Positions 37,101 through 44,615 of a stretch of 64,000 nt of DNA are shown here, one piece after another. Origin of the DNA: JAAZNF01 sp964561025 (GTDB taxonomy: Bacteria > Myxococcota > B64-G9); contig CAZLNM010000007.1 of assembly GCA_964561025.1 (NCBI GenBank), positions 18,018-82,017 of the forward strand. Reading direction: 5' to 3'. The translations under genes and the position numbers were made by a program. The notes below the pieces were generated by a model. The model saw nothing but the letters and a program-made list of their open reading frames with translations. It was not told the origin of the DNA and did not search any database. The first letter of the stretch is position 1. Each line of letters begins with the position of its first letter.

Positions 37101-37925
37101 GCACACCTCCCAACCGGCGCAGTTGGTCACGCCCGACCAGTCGAGGCACGAGTCGCCGTCGTAGTTGCCGCACTGGCGCCAGCCGGCGTCCTGGCAGATC
37201 TTCTGCCCGGCTTGACAGTCATCGGTGCAGGTCGAGGAGCACACCCCGCCCGTCTGGCAGGTCTGGCCGCCGGGGCACAGCGTGAGCCCGCCCCACTCGC
37301 GGCAGGGATCGGCGTCGTAGTTGCCGCAGATCTCGAAGCCGTTGTCGGGCGGAGCCGCGCAGCGCCGATCGCCCGAGGTAGGGCACTCGTCGCGGCAGGT
37401 GGACTTGCACTCGCCGGCGTCGCAGGCCTCGCCGGTGCCGCAGGCGGTGGGCGGACCCCACTCCAGGCACTCGTCGGCGTCGTAGTTGCCGCAGGTGCGC
37501 CAGCCGGTGAGGTCCTGGGTGCAGCCGCGCTGGCCGGAGCTGTCGCACTCGTCGGTGCAGGACACCCGGCACTGGCCCTGGTCGCAGATCTGGCCGCCGC
37601 TGCACGCCTGGGCGTTGCCCCACTCCATGCAGGTGTCGCCGTCGAGATCGGCGCACACCTGGAACTGGTTGTTGGACCCCGTGGCGCAGCGCCGTTCGCC
37701 GCTCTGGCACTCGTTGTTGCAGGCCACGCACTGGGAGGCGGAGCAATACTGCCCCGCCAGGCAAGCGTTGTTGCAATCGCCGCAGTGGGCGCGGTCGGTG
37801 GTCGTGTCCACGCACACGCCGTTGCACTTCTCCTGGCCGGCGGGACAGCCGCTGCCCGAGCCGCCGCAACCGGCCGCGACGAGCGCGAATGTGCACACAC
37901 ATGCCGTCACGAATCGCATCATCAT
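34194..37925 (-). CDS. Lipoprotein with eleven Cys repeats, lamin-tail domain and beta-propeller
   Basis: This encodes 1,243 residues with AAGGAG before the first of three ATGs. The signal ends AAGC (Cys20) followed by GGS. Residues about 67-650 are eleven tandem units of 51-56 residues of the form CxDEC, GxxxC, WxxCGNYDADxCLEW, CxxGxxCxxGxC, each with eight or more cysteines. A lamin-tail-type (LTD) domain follows at about 655-780 (VVVNEILYDDQSTDGEWVFIEL, split by GPPGLALDNFSVRG). From about 860 to the end are PQQ-like propeller blades (VYKLDPATGNPV, SSPAVGSLGKVYIGCDDGKLYGFDAVTG). It is presumably a surface stalk carrying binding heads; no catalytic site is seen. The gene is monocistronic, with its own promoter and terminator. 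Confidence 0.88.
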   Translation of the reverse strand: MMMRFVTACVCTFALVAAGCGGSGSGCPAGQEKCNGVCVDTTTDRAHCGDCNNACLAGQYCSASQCVACNNECQSGERRCATGSNNQFQVCADLDGDTCMEWGNAQACSGGQICDQGQCRVSCTDECDSSGQRGCTQDLTGWRTCGNYDADECLEWGPPTACGTGEACDAGECKSTCRDECPTSGDRRCAAPPDNGFEICGNYDADPCREWGGLTLCPGGQTCQTGGVCSSTCTDDCQAGQKICQDAGWRQCGNYDGDSCLDWSGVTNCAGWEVCDNGACVTACTDACHTGDKQCSGDGFDVCGNYNADPCLEWGGHIACDSGKVCQNGVCVESCQNECTVGGQRRCDPQGTAAYQTCGNWDGDSCLEWSTALTSCDAGQSCTDGICNDTCADECQTGQRVCDGSGWKQCGNYDTDSCLDWSTVTNCQSWEVCSNGQCVINCSNECNTSGQQLCVDNVSYHVCGNHDVDPCLEWSTPIACGTGKKCDAATGTCVDDCTNECTQNGLQQCAGDGYDVCGNWDTDSCLEWGNHQVCTGGTTCSNGQCVATCSDECSAAGTNVCDGIIGWRPCGQFDADSCLDLGSRTDCGYGQECQNGACVTVCTDECTAGATRCSGQDVQICGNFDADVCKEWGTVNTCTANQICYRATCIANAPPAKVVVNEILYDDQSTDGEWVFIELWGPPGLALDNFSVRGINGNGGTEFNRISLDGKTLPSGKAGHLLIVHTNADQTLKDVADVIDSNADYQNGPDSIQVVWGQDVVVDALGYGSWGSTDVWAGEGTVPASTDKSLDAGYTSNSATGAAGFCLSRDAAHSDSDNNLADFFKRGPSACSPGWAGPGMILWQQHTWGGTSTPAIDSEHTNFTVNNIYTVDSYGWLNVTPYTNPTGHFDVLPPANSKLASSVAVFDDFTNPVSLYVGAAKSSTVGGVYKLDPATGNPVSGWGPVASGYDVYSTPAVGGDGSIFFGTRGGGFYRFLANGTQSYNYNAPGWTPGSAPWIDSSPTLWAAPSGTMYVYFGVGGVSSGEVICLNAATGAQVWRWTGALGGCNSSPAVGSLGKVYIGCDDGKLYGFDAVTGTPAAGFPVDIAQGFTSVKLVEGCSPVTVPGTAGTDVILMTSHSDGNNFYLLSYNGTAVTGTMGQFSYTPMSSGAFGEDGSFAVHAGPFVLGFAAAGRLEWYAYTGDNQSAWIHPSPTWLPGGVILAQANASYPNGILYAIAAPVNPSSAAGSYPQWHGDYFNSGWGW

Positions 37926-37966
37926 CGTAAATCTCCTTCCTTCGTTAGAGGTCTTTGAGCGCCCGG

Positions 37967-37995
37967 ACCCTAATAAAAAAAACGGTTCAGGTCAA
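37967..37995 (-). promoter_or_regulatory. Sigma70-type promoter for the 37925 lipoprotein
   Basis: TTGACC (37995-37990), 17 bp and TAGGGT (37972-37967) on the minus strand. It lies 42 bp before the ATG. The rest of the 268 bp gap to 38193 is relatively AT-rich and has an inverted repeat AAGGAGA/TCTCCTT near 38014-38038, but no gene. Confidence 0.65.
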
Positions 37996-38193
37996 GCGTT
38001 GCGCAAGGAGACGGAAAAAAATTCTCCTTATGCAGTGCGCAGCAAAGAAACCCAGAAAATCGGCAGTAAAACCGGGGGCTGTCCCCAGGCTTTTGCTTTA
38101 TTTATCAGCGCCATACAAGGGCTTCGTTCTTCTTTGGGCCATCTTCGCCGCATCAGCCTGGAAGGCGTGCCGGCGCCGTGGCATGATGGGCCC

Positions 38194-40905
38194 GTGCCTC
38201 GCTCGTTCTTCGGCGCCGCCTATCTGCTTTCTTCCGCCTCGGCCCTGATCCTCGAGATCTGCTGGGCCCGGGCCCTCGCACCCTCGCTGGGCGGAAGCGC
38301 CGTCGCCACCTCGCTCACGCTGGCAGGCTTCCTCGGCGGCCTGGGAGCCGGAGCGGCGCTCGGCGCGCGCGCCTCTCGCGTTTTCGAAAACCCATCGCGC
38401 CGTTTCGCAGCCTGGCAGGCCGCCGGCGCCGGCTTGTGCTTTCTTCCTTATATATTCCGGGATGTTGGCCCACTCCCCGGCCCTGTCGCGCTCGCCGCCA
38501 TCGCCATCGCCGCCACCGCCCTGGGCGCGGCCTTCCCTCTCGCGGCCCAGGTGCGGGAAAGGGATGCCACCGGCCGCGGGCCCGGTTTTTCTGCCCTGTA
38601 TGCGCTGGACACTCTCGGGGGCCTGCTCGGCGTCATCCTCGGGACGATCGGAATCTACCTCATCGGCGTTCCCGCCTGCCTTGCGCTTGCCGCCGCCGCC
38701 AAAATGCTCGCATCGCTCATCGCCCTCGCTCTGGCCCGGAGAGGATCGCGCACCCCCGCCAGGCCGCCCGAGTCGCCGGTGGCCACGAACGTGCCGGCCG
38801 CCTTCCTCGTCCTTACGGGCGTTGCGGGATTTTGCCTTCTCGGCGCGGAGAACCTGTGGAGCCGGATGCTGTCCTTCGTCGTGTTCCACGGGAGCAGCAG
38901 CCTCTCCTTCGCCGGCATGCTCGCCTGCGTGCTCGGGTTCTCCTCGCTGGGCGCGCTCTTCTCCCGGAGGATCCGAGCGGGCCGAACCGGCGCGGGCGCG
39001 ATCGCGGCTCTTTGTGGGATCTCTCTTACGCTCTCCCCTTCTCTGCTCGGGCTCCTCGGCGGGCGGGCGCCGGGCGAGCCGGGTGTGGCGGATATTCTCG
39101 CCGTGATCCTGACCGTGGGCCCGGGAAGCTTCCTGTCCGGAATGCTCTTTTCGCTCCTGTGTTCGATGTTCCCGCATCCGCACGCCAACCGCCCCGCCGG
39201 AACCCTGCTGTGCGCCAACCTCGCCGGCGCGCTCGCGGGCTCGCTCTCCATCGGGCTGTTCGGCATCTCGGCGCTGGGCATCCACGGCGCCATGCTGGCC
39301 CTCGGCCTGCTGTTGACCGGTGCCGGAGCGATGATCCTGTTCCAGCGCTACCGGGTTCGCGCGCTGGCGCTCGTCCTGTTCTTCGCCTTGGCCGCGGCGG
39401 CGCTCCTCACCTCCTCTCCGCTGCGCCTCACCTCGCACCTCGGAGAGACGATCTTCTTTCGCGAGGGCCGGGAGGCCACCGTGGCGGTGCTGGAAAACCC
39501 GCCCGGGGTGAGAAGGCTCTTCATCGACGGCGTGGCGGTGGCCGGCACCGACCTCCTCATGCAGGCCGATCAGAAGACGCTGGCGCACCTGCCGCTTTTG
39601 CTCCACCCCGGGCCACGGCGAGCGCTCACCATCGGCTTCGGCTCGGGACAGACGTCGGCCTCCATGCTCCTCCACCCGGATCTTACGGTGGACGCGCTGG
39701 AAATCTCCCCGGAGGTCGCCGCCGCGGCGGCACACTTCGAAGACCTCAACGGCGGCCTGCCCGGCTCGAGCCCCGAGCGCTTCCACCTCCACCTCGCCGA
39801 CGCCCGCACCTGGCTTCGCGAGACTCGGCAATCCTTCGACGTCATCGTGAACGACTGCACCGACCTCGCCTACAAGAGCGACGCCTCGCTCTACACCGAG
39901 GAGTTCTTCCGCCTTGTGCGCTCCCGGCTCGCCCCCGGCGGCATCGGCGCGGCCTGGCTCCCCCTGCGCGCGGACAGGCCGTTCGGGGTCACGCGCGCCG
40001 TGGTCAAGGCCTATCTTGCCGCCTTTCCCCAAGGCGAGCTGTGGGTGTTCGACTCGCTGCCGCTCCACTTCGGCATCCTGGTGGGCGGCGCAGGGCCGCT
40101 GGCCCCGGATGTCGGCCGCTTCGAGCACGCCCTCCGGCACCCGAACATCGCGTCGGATCTCGCCTCCATCGGCCTCGACGATCCTTACCGGCTTGCGGTT
40201 TCCCGGACCGCAGGTCCCGAGGCGCTCGCGAATTTCGCATCCGGCTCACCCGTGCATCGCGATGACCAGCCGGCGGCGGAGTTTCTGGCGGCCTTCGAGC
40301 GCGGCGGAGACGAGAGCGCCTGTGACGTTCTCGAGGGGCTCGGCATAGACACTTCCGGATACCAGTTTGTAGCCGCCTCGGAGAAATCATTGCATTCTCT
40401 CGCCCAAAGGGTCTCACAGCGGCCGTTCCTGCTGCATGGCCACTGCTCGTATTTCAGGAAAAACGCCGAGCTGGCCCGTATTTTTTACATCCGAGCGATG
40501 CGGATCGATCCGGCGGACGAGGTGCCAAGAACGCTTCTCGGAATGGGTTCCGGCAGGAACGGCACCGGCGAATACTCCAAGGAAAGATTGGCCGTGATCC
40601 GGTTGCTGGAAGGAAAACCAGATGCGGCCATTGAACTTCTCGTAGAAGAAGGGCCAACTTTGCACCTCGATCCCATCCGGAAAATCGGGCTGGCCATGTC
40701 ATTGATATACAAAGACTTGTATGATTTCCCCCTCCTGAAACCACGGGGCCTGTCCCCAATGGTTTTTCAAGTATTACAGGGGGTTGAAAAGGGAGTCGCG
40801 CCGCAGACAGAGCTTGCGCGGAGGGCCGACCTGGCCAGGTGGCTTGCTCTTCTTCCGAGCTGGCTGCGCTGGGCTGTATTATCCTTGACGTTCGCGGGGT
40901 TGTGA
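38194..40905 (+). CDS. Membrane protein with C-terminal spermidine-synthase-like domain
   Basis: This encodes 903 residues if the GTG at 38194 is used (a GTG at 38167 is possible); neither has a strong ribosome site. Residues 1-410 are an MFS-like bundle of about ten to twelve hydrophobic helices beginning SFFGAAYLLSSASALILEICWARAL, a phrase typical of fused MFS/spermidine synthase proteins. Residues 430-690 resemble the spermine/spermidine synthase Rossmann fold, with LTIGFGSGQTSASML near 480 for the S-adenosyl group and DVIVNDCTD in place of the usual DSSDP. The last 180 residues are a helical extension. An amine substrate cannot be assigned. Base composition drops toward the 3' end (about 40330-40905) compared with the neighbours. 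Confidence 0.8.
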   Translation: MPRSFFGAAYLLSSASALILEICWARALAPSLGGSAVATSLTLAGFLGGLGAGAALGARASRVFENPSRRFAAWQAAGAGLCFLPYIFRDVGPLPGPVALAAIAIAATALGAAFPLAAQVRERDATGRGPGFSALYALDTLGGLLGVILGTIGIYLIGVPACLALAAAAKMLASLIALALARRGSRTPARPPESPVATNVPAAFLVLTGVAGFCLLGAENLWSRMLSFVVFHGSSSLSFAGMLACVLGFSSLGALFSRRIRAGRTGAGAIAALCGISLTLSPSLLGLLGGRAPGEPGVADILAVILTVGPGSFLSGMLFSLLCSMFPHPHANRPAGTLLCANLAGALAGSLSIGLFGISALGIHGAMLALGLLLTGAGAMILFQRYRVRALALVLFFALAAAALLTSSPLRLTSHLGETIFFREGREATVAVLENPPGVRRLFIDGVAVAGTDLLMQADQKTLAHLPLLLHPGPRRALTIGFGSGQTSASMLLHPDLTVDALEISPEVAAAAAHFEDLNGGLPGSSPERFHLHLADARTWLRETRQSFDVIVNDCTDLAYKSDASLYTEEFFRLVRSRLAPGGIGAAWLPLRADRPFGVTRAVVKAYLAAFPQGELWVFDSLPLHFGILVGGAGPLAPDVGRFEHALRHPNIASDLASIGLDDPYRLAVSRTAGPEALANFASGSPVHRDDQPAAEFLAAFERGGDESACDVLEGLGIDTSGYQFVAASEKSLHSLAQRVSQRPFLLHGHCSYFRKNAELARIFYIRAMRIDPADEVPRTLLGMGSGRNGTGEYSKERLAVIRLLEGKPDAAIELLVEEGPTLHLDPIRKIGLAMSLIYKDLYDFPLLKPRGLSPMVFQVLQGVEKGVAPQTELARRADLARWLALLPSWLRWAVLSLTFAGL

Positions 40906-40912
40906 TTAATGT
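40885..40912 (+). promoter_or_regulatory. Promoter for grpE-dnaJ
   Basis: TTGACG (40885-40890), 16 bp and TAATGT (40907-40912). It overlaps the end of the upstream gene and lies 35 bp before the grpE GTG. No CIRCE element is visible. Confidence 0.55.
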
Positions 40913-40947
40913 TGCGCTTGCCTTGGGCGAACCGTGAGGGAGACATC

Positions 40948-41541
40948 GTGGCGCAGGAAAAGGAACAAAAAGACAAGGGTTTTGTGGTCCGCGACAGGCG
41001 CTTCTGGCTCAACGAAGAAGACGATGACACCATCCCCGAGGAGGCTCCGCGCAACGTCCCCACGTACGTCGAGCAACTCGAGGAGCGCCTGCGGGAAAAA
41101 GAAAAACAGCTCGCCGAGTATATCTCGGCTCACAAGTCCTCCGTGTCCGACATGGGCGAGGTGCGCTCCCGGCTCGAGCGCGACCTGGAGCGGCAGGTGC
41201 GAATCGAAGTGGTACGCATCGTCGAACCCCTCCTGGACACGGTGGAGAACCTGGCCCGCCTCCTCGACGCCTGCTCCCAGGAAGCCGGCATCGAGGTCGT
41301 CGCCGAGGGGATCGCCGCCGTGCTCAACCAGCTCCTCTTAAACCTCCGCAAGGCGGGCGTGGTGCCGGTACCGACGGAAGGCGTGCGTTTCGACCCCAAG
41401 ACCATGGAGGCCCTGGCCACCAGCGAGGCCGCGCCCGGACAGGAGGACATGGTCATCGAGGAGCTCCGCCCCGGTTTCTTGTTCAAGGACACGCTCATCC
41501 GGCCGGCCGGGGTCCGCGTCGGCGTGGCGCCCCGGGGCTGA
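40948..41541 (+). CDS. grpE: GrpE nucleotide-exchange factor for DnaK
   Basis: This encodes 197 residues from the GTG at 40948, preceded by AGGGAGA; a frame open 13 codons earlier has no ribosome site. The N-terminal half has the long coiled-coil helix expected of GrpE (VEQLEERLREKEKQLAEYI). The C-terminal half has EPLLDTVENLARLLDACS, AAVLNQLLLNLRKAGVVPVP and the small beta-domain with GQEDMVIEELRPGFLFKDTLIRPAGVRV, close to the canonical GrpE ending. The protein releases ADP from DnaK. It is followed 3 bp later by dnaJ; dnaK and hrcA are not in the window. Confidence 0.9.
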   Translation: MAQEKEQKDKGFVVRDRRFWLNEEDDDTIPEEAPRNVPTYVEQLEERLREKEKQLAEYISAHKSSVSDMGEVRSRLERDLERQVRIEVVRIVEPLLDTVENLARLLDACSQEAGIEVVAEGIAAVLNQLLLNLRKAGVVPVPTEGVRFDPKTMEALATSEAAPGQEDMVIEELRPGFLFKDTLIRPAGVRVGVAPRG

Positions 41542-41544
41542 CCA

Positions 41545-42645
41545 TTGTCCACCGCCAAAGAATACTACCAGGTCCTGGGCGTCGAGCGCACCGCCTCCGA
41601 GGACGAGATCAAGCGGGCCTACAAGAAGCTCGCCTTCCAGTACCACCCCGACCGCAACCCCGACTCCCGCGAGGCGGAGGAGAAGTTCAAGGACATCGCC
41701 GAGGCCTACGCGGTGCTCTCCGACCCGGAGAAGCGCCGCCTGTACGACGCCTACGGTCACGAGGGCCTGCGCGGCGCCGGGATGTCACCGGGCTTCTCAT
41801 CGGTGGAGGATATCTTCTCGAGTTTCGGCAGCATCTTCGAAGACCTGTTCGGCTTCGGCATGGGCGGCCGGGGACGCCGCCGCGGCCGGGGACGCGGGGC
41901 CGATCTCCGGCTCCAGATGGAGATCTCGCTCGCGGAGGCGGTGTCGGGCCTGGAGCGGGAGATCACGGTGCCCCGGCTCTCGACCTGCCCCGAGTGCCAG
42001 GGGAGCCGCGCCGCTCCCGGCAGCTCGCCACGGACCTGCCCGGCCTGCCGGGGGAGCGGCCAGCAGGTGTTGCAGCACGGGTTCTTCACCATGAGCACGC
42101 CCTGCCAGCGTTGCGGCGGTTCCGGCGAATTCCTCGACCGGCCCTGCCCGCGCTGCCGCGGCGCCGGCCGCATCGAGGAGGAGCACAAGGTGGTGGTGAC
42201 CATCCCGCCCGGGGTGGACGACGGCACCCGCCTGCGCCTGGCCGGCGAGGGCGAGGCCGGGCCCCCCGGCGGCGCGAGCGGCGATCTGTACGTGGACCTG
42301 CGCGTGCTGGATCACCCCCGCTTCGAACGCGACGGCGTCACCTTGCACACCGAGGCCGAGGTGGACTTCGTCAAGGCCATCCTCGGCGGCGAGATCGAGG
42401 TCGAGCTCATCGAAGGCAAAAAGACCGTCTCCGTCCCGCGCGGCACCCAGCCCGGCGACACGCTGGTGATCCCGGGCGAGGGGGTCCCCTACCTGCGCCG
42501 GCCGGGGCGCGGCGACCTGGTGGTCCACCTCAAGGTCACGCTGCCGAAGAAGCTCAGCGGCGAACAGGAAGAGCTGCTGCGCCGCTACGCCGAGCTCTCC
42601 AAGGTCGAGGTCAAGAAGAAGAAGAAGGGTTTCTTCGGCGGCTGA
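41545..42645 (+). CDS. dnaJ: DnaJ-type (class A) co-chaperone
   Basis: This encodes 366 residues, apparently starting at a TTG three bases after the grpE stop. The J domain (1-70) contains YHPDRNPD with the HPD motif. A Gly/Phe/Arg-rich segment (75-115) follows. The zinc-binding region (about 138-208) has four CxxC units: CPECQGSR, CPACRGSG, CQRCGGSG and CPRCRGAG. The C-terminal substrate-binding domains end DLVVHLKVTLPKKLSGEQEELL and a Lys-rich tail. It stimulates the ATPase of DnaK. The last 35 bp overlap the convergent hydrolase gene. Confidence 0.94.
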   Translation: MSTAKEYYQVLGVERTASEDEIKRAYKKLAFQYHPDRNPDSREAEEKFKDIAEAYAVLSDPEKRRLYDAYGHEGLRGAGMSPGFSSVEDIFSSFGSIFEDLFGFGMGGRGRRRGRGRGADLRLQMEISLAEAVSGLEREITVPRLSTCPECQGSRAAPGSSPRTCPACRGSGQQVLQHGFFTMSTPCQRCGGSGEFLDRPCPRCRGAGRIEEEHKVVVTIPPGVDDGTRLRLAGEGEAGPPGGASGDLYVDLRVLDHPRFERDGVTLHTEAEVDFVKAILGGEIEVELIEGKKTVSVPRGTQPGDTLVIPGEGVPYLRRPGRGDLVVHLKVTLPKKLSGEQEELLRRYAELSKVEVKKKKKGFFGG

Positions 42646-44587
42646 GGCGCCGGGCCAGCGCGAGCAGGAAGAGAGCAGCGAGCCAGGCGGAGGCCTCGGG
42701 GGCAGCCGAGGCCGGCCCGCAGCCGCACCCGGCGTCGGGCGTCCCGGTCTGGAGGTAGGCCATGACCGAGACGTTGAGGCGCAAGGCCAGGGCGCGCGCG
42801 TCCGATTCTTCTCCCTGGTAGAGCCAGAACACCCACTGGGCTTCCCCGCCCGGATCGAGGGTCTCGTCCGCGAAACGCACCCGCCCATCCATCTGGAAGG
42901 TCGCCGCCACGTGCACCGTGTCGGTCTGCTGGATCAGCCACAACCCCTCCCGCAGCCGCACCAGGCCGGCCGGGAGCGGCAGAGAGATGCGCCCCTCCTC
43001 GAACCCGAACGACTCCGCGGGGTAGCTCACCACCCGATCCTCCACCAGGCCGGGCATGAGGGCGAACCCCTTGTCGTCCGCGTGAGGAAACACCACCGAA
43101 AGCTGGCGCTCGCCGTTCTGCGGGGGCGAGGCGGTCACCGTCAGCCGGTAGATGTTGTCCTTGCCCCCCATGCGCTCCCACTGTTCGTTCACCGTTCTCC
43201 CTGGCGCCTCGACGGCGTAGCCGTCCGCCGCGGTGAAGAGCGCGGCCACGGCATCGCTCTGGCCGAAGGGGAGGTCGGCGACCGTCGACACCGTGCCTTG
43301 CGCGGTGTCCACCTCCAGGTAGGGCCCGCCCATGCCGGGGGTGAGCTCGTCGATGATGGCCTGGGCGCAGCGCTGGGCCTCGCCGCCGTGGAAGAGGCCG
43401 TACTGCACCTCCTTGAGGAAGGGGTTGATGCCGCTGGCGTCCGACACCTGGGCCCACAAGAGGTGCCGCAGGCACTCGAACCAGCGCTCGCGCAGGCTCC
43501 CGCTCTCGATGAGCTTCTGTTTTTCGGCGTGGGCGATGACGGTCTCGGCCACGCGCAGCCAGTGGTGGGCCACGGTGTTCTGGGTGAGCACCTGGTTGTC
43601 GCGCTCGCAGCCGTAGGCGAGATCGAGGAGCCCGGATGCGCCCAGCCAGCGTTTCATGCTGTCGGTGCTCTGCGGCTGCCAGGTCCCGTCCAGCATGCGC
43701 GGGAGCGCGGGGCGCGGCAGGTCCTGGGCCGCAAGGTAGTCCACGAAGTCCGAGATCCCGGCGATCTCGAACCCCCGCGCCTCGGCGTCGAGCAGCTCCT
43801 GCTCGTAGGCGGCGATGGCGGAATCGCTCTTCTTGAACGCCTTGCCCATGTAGGGGGCCTGGCCGCCGGTGGCGAGCAGCTCGCCGTCGTCGAAGAAGTT
43901 CCACTCCACCTCGACCTGGGGAGTGGCGAAGGAGCGGCCCAGCAGCACCACCGTGCTCTGCCCGAGGGAGAAAGCGGCCGGGGCGGTATCGAGCGCGCCG
44001 GCGTGCTGGTAGCGGAAGAGGTTCTTCGACAGGCCCAGGATGGTGCGCCCGCGCCGGGCCAAAAACTCCGCCATCCCCTCCCCGAACTGCCCCTCCTGCG
44101 CGAACACCACCGGGCCGGGCGAGAACCCCACGCTGGCGAAGACCTCGTCCATGAGGTCGAACGACCACTCCATGCTGCGGCGCGGGTAGGCCAGCAGCAG
44201 CTGGTCCGAGTAGTGGACCGACGACAATTCCGCCCGCCCCGCGTCCACGAGCTGTTTCAGCTTGGCCAGCACGCCGGGGTGGCGCTGCTTCATCACCTCG
44301 ACCATGTAGGCCTGCATCTCCAGGTTGACCTTCCAGCCGGGGTGGGCCAGGAAGAGATCCAGCACCGGCTCGAAGCTCTCGGTGATGATGAGGTCCTCCA
44401 CCGCCTCGTGATCGAGATCGAAGTCGGGGTTCTGGTCGTGGCCCGAGGGGAAGCCCTGCAGCCCGCCCGGGACGTACTGCAGGTTGAAATGGAACATGGA
44501 GAGCGAGAACTTGCGCGGGGTCTGGGCCTGCGCCGGGGCCACGGCGGCGAGCGTCAAAAGGAAAAGGGCGAACATTCGTCGTGCCAT
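42611..44587 (-). CDS. Exported putative glycoside-hydrolase-like protein with MYXO-CTERM-like tail
   Basis: This encodes 658 residues from the ATG at 44587 with GGAGGAA upstream. A signal peptide ends AQA. Residues 25-400 contain phrases (MFHFNLQYVPGG, EMQAYMVEVMKQRHPGVL, ELSSVHYSDQLLLAYPRRSMEW, VFAQEGQFGEGMAEF) that recall the (beta/alpha)7 barrel of GH57/GH38-like enzymes, but I cannot place it in a numbered family. A beta-sandwich follows at about 430-600. The C-terminus is a sorting signal: DAGCGCG, a hydrophobic stretch (WLAALFLLALA) and an Arg cluster (RRLSRRR), as in MYXO-CTERM proteins. It lies 28 bp downstream of the aldehyde-dehydrogenase homologue on the same strand and overlaps dnaJ by 35 bp at the 3' ends. 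Confidence 0.75.
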   Translation of the reverse strand: MARRMFALFLLTLAAVAPAQAQTPRKFSLSMFHFNLQYVPGGLQGFPSGHDQNPDFDLDHEAVEDLIITESFEPVLDLFLAHPGWKVNLEMQAYMVEVMKQRHPGVLAKLKQLVDAGRAELSSVHYSDQLLLAYPRRSMEWSFDLMDEVFASVGFSPGPVVFAQEGQFGEGMAEFLARRGRTILGLSKNLFRYQHAGALDTAPAAFSLGQSTVVLLGRSFATPQVEVEWNFFDDGELLATGGQAPYMGKAFKKSDSAIAAYEQELLDAEARGFEIAGISDFVDYLAAQDLPRPALPRMLDGTWQPQSTDSMKRWLGASGLLDLAYGCERDNQVLTQNTVAHHWLRVAETVIAHAEKQKLIESGSLRERWFECLRHLLWAQVSDASGINPFLKEVQYGLFHGGEAQRCAQAIIDELTPGMGGPYLEVDTAQGTVSTVADLPFGQSDAVAALFTAADGYAVEAPGRTVNEQWERMGGKDNIYRLTVTASPPQNGERQLSVVFPHADDKGFALMPGLVEDRVVSYPAESFGFEEGRISLPLPAGLVRLREGLWLIQQTDTVHVAATFQMDGRVRFADETLDPGGEAQWVFWLYQGEESDARALALRLNVSVMAYLQTGTPDAGCGCGPASAAPEASAWLAALFLLALARRLSRRRNPSSSS

Positions 44588-44615
44588 GGTTCCTCCGGGC
44601 GGATGGGCCGGGGCC

